Shown: in pieces, positions 24,410 through 31,470 of the stretch
How positions within the stretch are numbered: the stretch's first letter is position 1
Layout: each line of letters starts with the position of its first letter
Assembly (NCBI GenBank): GCA_022844005.1
Contig: JALHMN010000038.1
Span: 1-33,040 of the forward strand
Direction of reading: 5' to 3'
Source: a bacterium
GTDB lineage: Bacteria > Pseudomonadota > Alphaproteobacteria > Ferrovibrionales > Ferrovibrionaceae
Length of the DNA: 33,040 bases
Notes under the pieces: generated by a model
Told to the model about the DNA's origin: nothing
Seen by the model: only the letters and a program-made list of their open reading frames with translations
Database searches by the model: none
Position numbers and translations under genes: made by a program

Positions 24410-24425
24410 AGCAAACTGAATGCCA
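24410..24425 (-). promoter_or_regulatory. Sigma-54 promoter (-24/-12) of the small PEP-CTERM gene
   Basis: Minus strand TGGCATTCAGTTTGCT matches the RpoN consensus TGGCAC-N5-TTGCW with one mismatch and exact GG-N10-GC spacing. Transcription would start near 24399, i.e. downstream of ATG 24406. PEP-CTERM genes elsewhere are reported to be controlled by RpoN with PrsK/PrsR. The surrounding 24405-24480 stretch is notably AT-rich, as expected for a regulated upstream region. Confidence 0.6.
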
Positions 24426-24741
24426 AAATAAATTACTCAATTGAATCAATGGACTGAATTTATATTGCATTCGACACGGAAGTGAAATGTAAGGCAAACC
24501 GACACTCCGCACGCGAACGCATGGATCGATCGGCGCTCGCGTCCAGGCAATGCCGCCTGCATCGTAGCCCGGCATTTTGGTTCGGCAGGCGCTGCCCCTC
24601 CTTTGCGAAGCCGGAGATCGTCGATGCAGGCCGAGCGGCGCCCTGGCTCTGCGTGGCGGCCGATGAAGCTTGCGAATTCCGATTGCCGCCGCATCGTCCT
24701 CGCCCGATCATCGCCGCCCAAACTGTGGAAGACCGGTTGCC
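24426..24741. other. Intergenic region with AT-rich upstream segment
   Basis: The left 60 bp (to about 24485) are AT-rich and lie upstream of the sigma-54 element, so they could hold an enhancer site. The right part returns to normal GC content and leads to the GTG start at 24742. Several open frames cross it, but none has a ribosome site or recognisable protein character. I see no RNA gene. Confidence 0.5.
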
Positions 24742-25218
24742 GTGATCTATGTCGTCCTGCTGCTCGCTGTGATCGTGCTGGCCGTCCTGTGGTGGTTCAG
24801 GACGGGCCCGGGCAGAACCGCCGATGCCGCGCCGGGCACCCTGCTGTCGGAACCGGCGCTGCGCTCGGCCTTCGGCATGTCGCTCGCCGAATGGCAGGCG
24901 CATGTCGGCGCGCAGAGCGATCCCGAACGCGCCTGGCGCGGCAACGCCTCGGCGATCGGCGACACGCTGATGGAACGGACCGATCCCGGCACGGTGGTCG
25001 CGACGAGGCCGGTCTTCGAGCGTTCGACCGACCGGCCCGATGCCCTGGTCGTCGTCATCGTCAGCCGGCCGAAGCCCGAGGGCGTCGACGGCGCCGTCGC
25101 CGCGGAAGCGATCCGGCGCACCACCACGGCGCTGCTGCCCCGCTACATCGTCACCGGCACGCAGATCGAGGCGGAGGAACAGATCACGGTCGAGTTCATG
25201 GTGACCGAAGAGCGCTGA
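24742..25218 (+). CDS. Membrane-anchored hypothetical protein (158 residues)
   Basis: Family not recognised. The GTG start at 24742 is preferred: GGAAGA lies 9 bases upstream and the protein then begins directly with a membrane helix (IYVVLLLAVIVLAVLWWF, 2-19), an uncleaved N-terminal anchor. An ATG at 24670 would add a 24-residue polar extension before the helix. The remainder is a soluble alpha/beta domain of ~125 residues with a WQAHVG segment, a long helix (AVAAEAIRRTTTALL) and closing beta strands, presumably exposed to the periplasm. It lies 78 bp before the M81 metallopeptidase gene and could be co-transcribed with it. Confidence 0.65.
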   Translation: MIYVVLLLAVIVLAVLWWFRTGPGRTADAAPGTLLSEPALRSAFGMSLAEWQAHVGAQSDPERAWRGNASAIGDTLMERTDPGTVVATRPVFERSTDRPDALVVVIVSRPKPEGVDGAVAAEAIRRTTTALLPRYIVTGTQIEAEEQITVEFMVTEER

Positions 25219-25296
25219 TGCCCTGATCCTTGACAAGCGATCCCCCGGGCCCCGACGCTGGCCGCACCATCCCGCCCGCGCCCGGAGTACCGCCAA

Positions 25297-26808
25297 ATGA
25301 CCCGCCGCATCGCGCTTCTCGGCTTCGCGCTCGAGACCAACGGTTTCGCCGCCCCGGCCGAGGAAGCCGAGTTCCGCGAGAAGTGCTACCTCGAAGGCGA
25401 GGATCTGGCCCGTGACCTGAAACAACCCGCCCCCCGCGTCTCGCCCGGCTTGAACGGTTTCATCTCGGTGATGGACGCCGCCGGTCCCTGGGAAATGATC
25501 CCGGTGCTCTACACGACCGCAGGAGCCAGCGGCCCGGCCGACCAGGCCTTCTTCGAAGCCTGCTGCGCCAGGATCGAGGCGGCGCTGAAGGCCGCGGGTC
25601 CCCTCGACGGCGTCTACTGCTGCCAGCACGGCGCGGCGGCCGCCACCGAGGACCAGGATGCCGACGGCACCATGCTGAGCCGCATCCGCGCCGCCGTGGG
25701 ACCGGACGTAGCGGTCGTGGCGACGCTCGACCTGCATGCCAACCTGTCGCCCGCGATGGTGCAGTCGACCGACCTCCTCTGCGCCTATCTCACCAACCCG
25801 CATGTGGACATGCGCGAGCGCGGCGAGGAAGCCGCCCGCGCCATGCTCGAGATGTTCGGCGGCATGAAGACGAAGAAGGCCTATATCCACCTCCCGCTGC
25901 TGCCGCCCTCGGTCGCCCTCCTGACCAAGAAGGGCCCCTATGCGGATGCCATCGACCATGGCCAGACGCTGGTGGGCGGTCCCATCCTCAACGTCTCCAT
26001 CCTCGGCAACTTCTCCATGGCCGACAGTCCGCGCAACGGCATGTCCGTCGTCGTCACCAGCCGCGGCGACCAGGCCGCAGCCGATGCCGCCGCCCGCGAG
26101 ATCGCCGCGCGCATCTGGGCCGACCGGAACCGCTATGTCGCCAAGCTGACCTCGATCGCCGACTGCACGGCGATGGCCCTCGCCGCCGGGCGCGATCCCG
26201 CCCGCCCCGCGCTTTGCTTCGCCGATGTCGCCGACAACCCGGGCGGCGGGGCACGCGGCAACACCACCTGGATGCTGAAGGCCTTCCATGAGGCGGGTGT
26301 CGAGGGCGCCTGTTTCGGCATCCACTACGACGTGGCCCTCGCCGCCGAGGCGCATGCGCTGGGCGAAGGCGCCCGCTTCACCGCCCGCTTCAATCGCGAC
26401 GAGAAGGACAAGTACTCGGAACCCTTCGCCGCCGAGGCGGTGGTGGAGAAACTCTCCGACGGCGCCTTCATCGGCCGCCGCGGCAACATGGCCGGCCGCA
26501 GCGGCAACATCGGCAAGACCGCGCTGCTGCGTCTCGGCGGCATCCGCGTGGTCGTGGTCAGCGTCCGCAACCAGGCCTACGAGCCGATGATGTTCGAGCA
26601 TCTCGGCGTCGATCTCGGCGCCGTTCGCGCCCTCGTCCTGAAAAGCCGCGGGCATTTCCGCGCCGGTTTCGACGAGTTCTTCGCCGATGAGCACATCATC
26701 GAGGCCGATTGCCCCGGCCTCGTCACCCCGATGCTGGCCCGCGTACCCTATCGCCACATCCCTCGGCCGATGTGGCCTTTCGATGCGGACCTGGTCTGGG
26801 CGCCCTGA
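25297..26808 (+). CDS. M81 family metallopeptidase (microcystinase C/MlrC-like)
   Basis: 503 residues, full family length. The N-terminus has the expected GFALETNGF start. Zinc-ligand motifs are visible: QHGAA with H111, TLDLHANLS with D145/H147, and NPHVDMRERG with H169. The C-terminal MlrC domain has ADNPGGGARGNTT (312-324). MlrC in microcystin degraders cleaves the linear tetrapeptide. Most homologues lie in bacteria that do not degrade microcystin and act on unknown peptides or amides, so a toxin role should not be assumed; no mlrA/B/D is nearby. The start ATG 25297 begins right at the first strand. Confidence 0.93.
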   Translation: MTRRIALLGFALETNGFAAPAEEAEFREKCYLEGEDLARDLKQPAPRVSPGLNGFISVMDAAGPWEMIPVLYTTAGASGPADQAFFEACCARIEAALKAAGPLDGVYCCQHGAAAATEDQDADGTMLSRIRAAVGPDVAVVATLDLHANLSPAMVQSTDLLCAYLTNPHVDMRERGEEAARAMLEMFGGMKTKKAYIHLPLLPPSVALLTKKGPYADAIDHGQTLVGGPILNVSILGNFSMADSPRNGMSVVVTSRGDQAAADAAAREIAARIWADRNRYVAKLTSIADCTAMALAAGRDPARPALCFADVADNPGGGARGNTTWMLKAFHEAGVEGACFGIHYDVALAAEAHALGEGARFTARFNRDEKDKYSEPFAAEAVVEKLSDGAFIGRRGNMAGRSGNIGKTALLRLGGIRVVVVSVRNQAYEPMMFEHLGVDLGAVRALVLKSRGHFRAGFDEFFADEHIIEADCPGLVTPMLARVPYRHIPRPMWPFDADLVWAP

Positions 26809-26905
26809 CCGCGAAGATCTCCGCCGATCGTGACCGCGGCACTGTTTCCCGAGTCGAAGGCCGATAGAATCGCGGCCAAGGAACCCGATTCGGTGTCGTT
26901 GTCCC

Positions 26906-27478
26906 ATGCCATTGTATCGCGTGTCGGCGCTCGCTCTTGTGTCGATCCTGTCGCTGTTTCCCGCCCTCGCCGGCAATCGCCAGCCCACGCCCGCCGCCCT
27001 GCTCGACGAGCGTGCCTTCGCCGTGCCGGTCGATCACGGCAGGCTGACCTTCGGCCGCGCCACGGCCGCGACGGCCGCCCGCGTCACGCTGCGCACCCCG
27101 TCGGGCGATGCCGTCGTCTTCGGGCTAGGCGGCATCATGCCGCCGCCCGCCGGGCGGTTCTGCCTGCATCCCGACAGCCGGGCCGGGATCGATTGCGGCG
27201 AACTCGCGCGCTCCACCCTCGCAACCCTGCTCGGAGACCGCGAGGTCGGCTGCCTCGCCCCGTCGACTGAGCAGGGCGAATGCTATCTCGCCCATGACGG
27301 CGCCTGGTACAGCGTGAACCGGCTCCTGGTGCGCAGCGGCATGGTCCGGGCGCTGGCGCCGCGCTACCACGAGGCGGAACGGCGATCACGCGCCGAGGGC
27401 GCCGGCCTGTGGGACCCGGTGGTCTATCCCAGCGGCGAGGACTGGCGCGACCCGGTGGTGCGGCGCCCCGCCGGCTGA
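26906..27478 (+). CDS. Secreted SNase-fold protein lacking nuclease active-site residues
   Basis: 190 residues with a signal peptide (cleavage near ALAG, residues 20-23). The C-terminal half matches the end of the staphylococcal nuclease fold: ELARSTLATLLGDREVGCLA, then NRLLVRSGMVRAL and RYHEAERRSRAEGAGLW (154-169). The N-terminal half should carry the catalytic DGDT, VRLxGIDxPE motifs but reads VVFGLGGIMPPPAG, so the Arg/Glu catalytic residues are missing. Four cysteines (C86, C97, C116, C126) probably form disulfides in the periplasm. Inference: a non-catalytic binding protein derived from a thermonuclease. No ribosome site is seen. It converges with the CoA-transferase gene 13 bp away. Confidence 0.75.
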   Translation: MPLYRVSALALVSILSLFPALAGNRQPTPAALLDERAFAVPVDHGRLTFGRATAATAARVTLRTPSGDAVVFGLGGIMPPPAGRFCLHPDSRAGIDCGELARSTLATLLGDREVGCLAPSTEQGECYLAHDGAWYSVNRLLVRSGMVRALAPRYHEAERRSRAEGAGLWDPVVYPSGEDWRDPVVRRPAG

Positions 27479-27498
27479 AGGCGCCCCGCCGTCAGCCG
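27472..27498. terminator. Hairpin joining two convergent stop codons
   Basis: CGGCTGA (27472-27478) pairs with TCAGCCG (27492-27498) around a 13-base loop. Each arm contains the stop codon of one of the converging genes. It is a modest stem without a T-run, a possible shared transcription end. Confidence 0.35.
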
Positions 27499-28661
27499 AG
27501 CGCACCTTCCGAGCGCAGCGCCGCGATCTCGCCCTCGGCGAAGCCCCAGGCGGCCAGCACCTCGCCCGTGTGCTCGCCCAGGCGCGCGCTGAAGGGGCGC
27601 ACCCGGGTTTCGGCCGCCGAGAGGCGGAACGGCGGCGCCATCACATTGACGCTGCCGCCGGCATCCTCGATCGGCTGCAACGCCTGCCGGTGCGCCAGCT
27701 GCGGATCGTCCATCAGCTCGTCCACCGTGCGGTAGCGCGAGGCCGGCACGCCATTCGCCTCGAAGGCGGCCATCACGGCATCGGTATCGAGGGCGCCGGA
27801 CCAGGCCTCGACCTCGTCGATCAGGGCGCCCCAGTTGAGCCGCCGGTCCGCATAGCGCGCGAAGCGCGGGTCGGTGATCCAATCCGGCCGGCCGGCGGCC
27901 CGGCACAGGCCCTGGAACGTCCGTTCGTTGGCGACCGCCGGCATGACGAAGCCCTGCCGCGTGCGTACCGGGCCGAACATCGGCCGGCCCGGCGGTTCGA
28001 AGGGGATCTGCGCCCGCATGACCTCGCCCATCAGCGTGCCCAGCATGGTCTCGCACATGGAGACGTCGATCATCTGCCCCTGGCCGTCGCGGCCGCGCTG
28101 GAAAAGCGCCGTCATGATCGCCCCGAAGGCATAGGCGCCGGAATTGAAATCGGCGAAGAAGACGCCGCAATTGTCCGGACGCTCGCGTCCCGGCTGGTAG
28201 GACAGGTGCGCCATCTCGTATCCCGAGGCGGCATGGATCATCGGCGCGTAGGCCGGCAGTTCAGCCGCCGGGCCGGTCTGCCCATAGCCCGATATCGCGC
28301 AGTAGATCAGGTCGGGCTTCACCGCCTTCAACCGCTCGTAGTCGAGGCCCAGGCGGCGCATCACGCCGGGACGGAAATTCTCCACCAGGACATCCGCCCC
28401 GGCGGCGAGGCGGCGGGCGGCATCGACGGCGGCCGGCGCCTTCAAGTCCAGCACGATCGAACGCTTGCCGGCGTTGAGATAGCCGAAGACACCGCTGGCC
28501 CCGCCCCGGATCGGCGGCCGGGTGCGCATCATGTCGCCGTCGGGTGCCTCCACCTTCACCACCTCGGCGCCCAGATCGGCCAGCAGGCGGGTGCAATGCG
28601 GCCCGGCGATGGTGGTGGTGAAGTCGAGCACGCGGATTCCCGCAAGCGCGTCGGTCTTCAT
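27492..28661 (-). CDS. CaiB/BaiF family CoA-transferase (family III)
   Basis: 389 residues from ATG 28661, fixed by GGGAGG 7 bases upstream. Family III features are clear: the N-terminal GIRVLDFTTTIAGP, LADLGAEVVKVE (28-38), the KRSIVLDLK block (66-74), VENFRPG (93-99), and the nucleophile D171 in FFADFNSGAYAFG, equivalent to the catalytic Asp of alpha-methylacyl-CoA racemase and formyl-CoA transferase. It moves CoA between carboxylic acids or epimerises an acyl-CoA. The acid cannot be named. An enoyl-CoA hydratase gene 0.7 kb away suggests acyl-CoA catabolism. Confidence 0.93.
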   Translation of the reverse strand: MKTDALAGIRVLDFTTTIAGPHCTRLLADLGAEVVKVEAPDGDMMRTRPPIRGGASGVFGYLNAGKRSIVLDLKAPAAVDAARRLAAGADVLVENFRPGVMRRLGLDYERLKAVKPDLIYCAISGYGQTGPAAELPAYAPMIHAASGYEMAHLSYQPGRERPDNCGVFFADFNSGAYAFGAIMTALFQRGRDGQGQMIDVSMCETMLGTLMGEVMRAQIPFEPPGRPMFGPVRTRQGFVMPAVANERTFQGLCRAAGRPDWITDPRFARYADRRLNWGALIDEVEAWSGALDTDAVMAAFEANGVPASRYRTVDELMDDPQLAHRQALQPIEDAGGSVNVMAPPFRLSAAETRVRPFSARLGEHTGEVLAAWGFAEGEIAALRSEGALG

Positions 28662-28806
28662 TGGTTGCTCCCTCCCGGACTGGCAAGGCACCAGCATGGC
28701 CTCGCCGCCGAGGACCGCGCCAGCGGAATTTCTCGGTCGCGACCGGGAACCGGATCGGCTTCGGCGCTTTTCCGATCTGCCGCGGCCAAGCCAACGGGGA
28801 GCGCCA

Positions 28807-29049
28807 ATGTCGAAGGACGACACCTGCACCATCAGTCCCTATTTGCGCCGGCCGCTACGCAGCTATGAACAGGCCCTGCGCGACCGGGAGGAACTCGCCC
28901 GCCTGCGCGCTCTCGCCTATTTGGGCTGCACCTCGGGATCACCTTGCGGCGAACCGGGCGGCGGGATGACCCTGATCCGGCCCGGATCCTTGGGGGTGAT
29001 GACATTCTCCGGCGTGCCGGTGCTCGGCGGGCGAAGAACGCCGTCCTGA
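28807..29049 (+). CDS. Small ORF (80 residues) overlapping an opposing gene
   Basis: ATG 28807 has a strong GGGGAG site 6 bases upstream, and the first 37 residues (MSKDDTCTISPYLRRPLRS, then YEQALRDREELARLRALA) look like a genuine small helical protein. From about residue 38 the frame runs antisense through the last 133 bp of the convergent secreted-protein gene and becomes Gly/Pro/Thr-rich. Either the two genes truly overlap at their 3' ends, or the real stop has been lost, or only one is expressed. Function unknown. Confidence 0.45.
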   Translation: MSKDDTCTISPYLRRPLRSYEQALRDREELARLRALAYLGCTSGSPCGEPGGGMTLIRPGSLGVMTFSGVPVLGGRRTPS

Positions 29050-29225
29050 CGGTCCAGCCGGTCGCTCAGGCTCTCGCCCGGACGCGTCTCGGGTAGAGCC
29101 GGCGCCGGTTCGCGGCCGGGCTTCCCCTGGGGATTGGGCGGCTCCGCCGGGGGCCGCGACTGCGCCCCCGCGGAAGCCAGGGTGAACAGGGCCAGCGCGA
29201 TGCCGGCGAGAATGCGAAGGCGCAT
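28917..29225 (-). CDS. Secreted proline-rich small protein (102 residues)
   Basis: Starts at ATG 29225 with AAAGGACG upstream. The signal peptide (MRLRILAGIALALFTLASAG, cleavage near AGA|QS at residue ~21) has no lipobox Cys. The mature ~80 residues are low complexity: Pro-, Gln-, Gly- and charge-rich (PPAEPPNPQGKPGREPAPAL) and probably disordered in the periplasm. Family not recognised. It is divergent from the enoyl-CoA hydratase (116 bp between the starts) and overlaps the opposing small ORF at 28807 by 133 bp. Confidence 0.65.
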   Translation of the reverse strand: MRLRILAGIALALFTLASAGAQSRPPAEPPNPQGKPGREPAPALPETRPGESLSDRLDRQDGVLRPPSTGTPENVITPKDPGRIRVIPPPGSPQGDPEVQPK

Positions 29226-29341
29226 TGCTGATCGTCCTTTCTCTCCCCGCCTGTGTTGGAAACGGCCGCGGCGAACAACCGGTTCCAAGGCGCCGCGCGG
29301 GTCGCGATGCGCTAGCATCGACGATCGGACCGGAGGGGCGG

Positions 29342-30109
29342 ATGGACTTCCAATTCCTGAGACTGACCGTCGCCGAGGGGATCGGCTGGCTCGACTACAA
29401 CCGTGCGCCGGTAAACGCCTTCCACTGGGAGATGGTGGGCGAACTGTCGCCGGCCTTCGATGCGCTGCACGACGATCCCGCGGTGCGGGTGATCGTGATC
29501 GGCAGCGCGCTGCCGCGCTATTTCTCCACCGGCGCCGATCTCAACGTCTTCGCCGCCATCACGCCTTCGCGCATGCATGAATGGGTCGGCATCTGCCATG
29601 CCTTCGTGCGCCGGCTGCGCGCCTCCGACAAGCCGCTCCTGGCGGCGATCGAGGGCACGGCGGTGGGCGGCGGCCTGGAGATGACGCTGCATTGCGACCT
29701 GCGCTTCGCGGCATCCGATGCCCGGCTCGGCCAGCCCGAGATCGCCATCGGCATGATTCCCCCGGTGGGCGCCACCCAGGCGCTCGCCCGCCTGCTGGGC
29801 CGCCCGGCCGCCATCCGCTTCCTCTACGAGGGCGAGATCATCGGGGCGGAGGCGGCGCGGGCGCTCGGCCTCGTCGACGAGGTGGTGCCGCCCGGCGAGG
29901 TGCGGGCCCGCGTCGCCGCCTATGCCGCCGGGCTGGTAGGCAAGCCGGCGCCGGCGCTGGCCGCCATCCGCCGCGCCGTCACCGAAGGCGGCGGCACCGG
30001 CTTCGAGGCGGGGCTCGAGATCGAGCGCGACTGGGCCACCCGCCTCGCCGGCACCGAGGAGTTCCGCGCCGGCGTGCGGGCCTTCCTCGAGAAGCGCAAG
30101 TCGCGCTGA
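29342..30109 (+). CDS. Enoyl-CoA hydratase/isomerase family protein
   Basis: 255 residues from ATG 29342, which follows a GGAGGGG site 4 bases upstream. The crotonase fold is clear: oxyanion-hole segments YFSTGADL (60-67) and TAVGGGLEM (106-114), and both catalytic acids at the classic positions, E113 (GGGLE) and E133 (LGQPEI). This supports hydration or isomerisation of an enoyl-CoA in fatty acid or aromatic acid catabolism. A short C-terminal helix ends with a basic KRKSR tail. Together with the CoA-transferase nearby it may serve the same acyl-CoA route, although the genes are on opposite strands. Confidence 0.92.
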   Translation: MDFQFLRLTVAEGIGWLDYNRAPVNAFHWEMVGELSPAFDALHDDPAVRVIVIGSALPRYFSTGADLNVFAAITPSRMHEWVGICHAFVRRLRASDKPLLAAIEGTAVGGGLEMTLHCDLRFAASDARLGQPEIAIGMIPPVGATQALARLLGRPAAIRFLYEGEIIGAEAARALGLVDEVVPPGEVRARVAAYAAGLVGKPAPALAAIRRAVTEGGGTGFEAGLEIERDWATRLAGTEEFRAGVRAFLEKRKSR

Positions 30110-30144
30110 GGTGGGCGCGCCAGAATTCCGCGACATCCGGCCGG

Positions 30145-30183
30145 TATATTCTGTACCCTGTAGGGGTTCCGAACCTAGGGCAG
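30145..30183 (+). promoter_or_regulatory. -10-like element followed by nested inverted repeats
   Basis: TATATT (30145-30150) is followed at once by CTG-TA-CCCT ... AGGG-CAG outer arms and an inner AGGGGTTC-C-GAACCT repeat (to 30183). No good -35 is seen. It sits in the 202-bp gap before the patatin gene at 30312 and could be its promoter-operator. The rest of that gap shows nothing recognisable. Confidence 0.35.
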
Positions 30184-30311
30184 CCGGATCTTCCCGGCCC
30201 AGCATCCTTCTCGGTGGCGCGCGGCCTCTCGGTTGATCGCGGAATCCGCCGCGGCGGCCCTGCGTGCGTCCCGCGCCTGAGCGGTCCGAAAGCACGTCGA
30301 GGAAAACCCCC

Positions 30312-31385
30312 ATGGCCAAGCCCGCCGCCCGCGCCAAGCCGAACAGCACCCCGATCGCCACCGGCGTCACGCCGGGCAAGAAGCGCCTCAACCTCGCACT
30401 GCAGGGCGGCGGTTCGCACGGCGCCTATGCCTGGGGCGTGCTCGACCGCCTGTTCGAGGAGACATCGATCGACGTCGACGCCATCGTCGGCACCTCGGCG
30501 GGAGCCATGAACGCCACCGTCGCCGCCTATGGCTGGGCCAAGGGCGAGCATGCCGGCGCCCGCGCGGCCCTCGCCGCCTTCTGGAAGAAGATTTCCGACG
30601 CCGCGAAGAAGGGCCCGCTGCAGCCCTCGATGCTGGACAAGATGATGGGCAAGGGCAGCCTGGAATATTCGCCCGGCTACATGATCATGGACGCCATGAG
30701 CCGGATGTTCTCGCCCTATCAGCTCAACCCGATGAACATGAACCCGCTGCGCGACACGCTGCTGGAAGCGGTCGACTTCGACTTCATGCACAAGGAAAAC
30801 AAGGTCAAGCTGTTCATCTGCGCCTCCAACGTCATGACCGGACGGCACAAGGTCTTCACCCAGAAGGAAGTCTCGGTCGACGCGGTGCTGGCCTCGGCCT
30901 GCCTGCCCTTCATGTTCCAGGCGGTCGAGATCGACGGCGAGCACTACTGGGACGGCGGCTACATGGGCAACCCGCCGCTCTATCCGCTCTTTTATCATAC
31001 CGACACGCGCGACGTGCTGATCGTGCAGATCAACCCGATCAACATCCCCGAACTGCCGAAGACGGCGCAGACCATCCTCGACCGCATCAACACGCTCAGC
31101 TTCAACTCGAGTTTGATGCGCGAGATGCGCGCCATCCACTTCGTCACCAAGCTGATCGACGAGGGCTTCGACGACGGCGGCCGGCTGAAGCGCGTCAACC
31201 TGCACACGATCGATGCCGAGGAGCACCTCGGCAAGCTCGGCGTCTCCTCCAAGATCAACGCCGACTGGGATTTCCTGCAGAGCCTGTTCGAGCTCGGCCG
31301 CGGCAAGGCGGAAGCCTTCCTGAACGCGCATTACGACAAGATCGGCGTGAAGTCCTCCACCGACATCGAGGCGAAGTTCCTTTAG
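30312..31385 (+). CDS. Patatin-like phospholipase family protein
   Basis: 357 residues; GAGGAAA precedes ATG 30312. After a basic, disordered 24-residue N-terminus the patatin domain opens with the oxyanion loop QGGGSHGAYAWGV (31-43), nucleophile elbow GTSAG (60-64, S62), and the catalytic Asp in WDGGYMGNPPL (D214), so the Ser-Asp dyad is intact. Members cleave acyl esters of phospholipids or, in polyhydroxybutyrate producers, act as granule-associated lipases. No signal peptide, so intracellular or membrane-peripheral. It stands alone, with its own upstream structured region and a hairpin after the stop. Confidence 0.92.
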   Translation: MAKPAARAKPNSTPIATGVTPGKKRLNLALQGGGSHGAYAWGVLDRLFEETSIDVDAIVGTSAGAMNATVAAYGWAKGEHAGARAALAAFWKKISDAAKKGPLQPSMLDKMMGKGSLEYSPGYMIMDAMSRMFSPYQLNPMNMNPLRDTLLEAVDFDFMHKENKVKLFICASNVMTGRHKVFTQKEVSVDAVLASACLPFMFQAVEIDGEHYWDGGYMGNPPLYPLFYHTDTRDVLIVQINPINIPELPKTAQTILDRINTLSFNSSLMREMRAIHFVTKLIDEGFDDGGRLKRVNLHTIDAEEHLGKLGVSSKINADWDFLQSLFELGRGKAEAFLNAHYDKIGVKSSTDIEAKFL

Positions 31386-31391
31386 ACCCGC

Positions 31392-31422
31392 GCGGGCGGG
31401 TGGGGATCCGGTCCCTGCCCGC
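31392..31422 (+). terminator. Hairpin downstream of the patatin gene
   Basis: GCGGGC-GGG pairs with CCC-T-GCCCGC across a 12-base loop, 7 bp after the stop. GC-rich, one bulge, no T-run; a plausible but unproven transcription end. Confidence 0.4.
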
Positions 31423-31470
31423 CGCGGTCAACCTCTTGAAACGCCGCGATTTTTGTAGTCCGCTCCCGCC

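Noticed and set aside
25297-26808. Microcystin degradation locus
   Set aside because: Only an MlrC-like gene is present; mlrA, mlrB and mlrD are absent, and M81 proteins are widespread in non-degraders.
24460-26988. Very long open frame (842 codons) on the minus strand opposite the M81 peptidase gene
   Set aside because: It is rich in Arg/Asp/Gly/His with no domain character, lacks an initiation signal, and mirrors the third-position GC bias of the real + gene.
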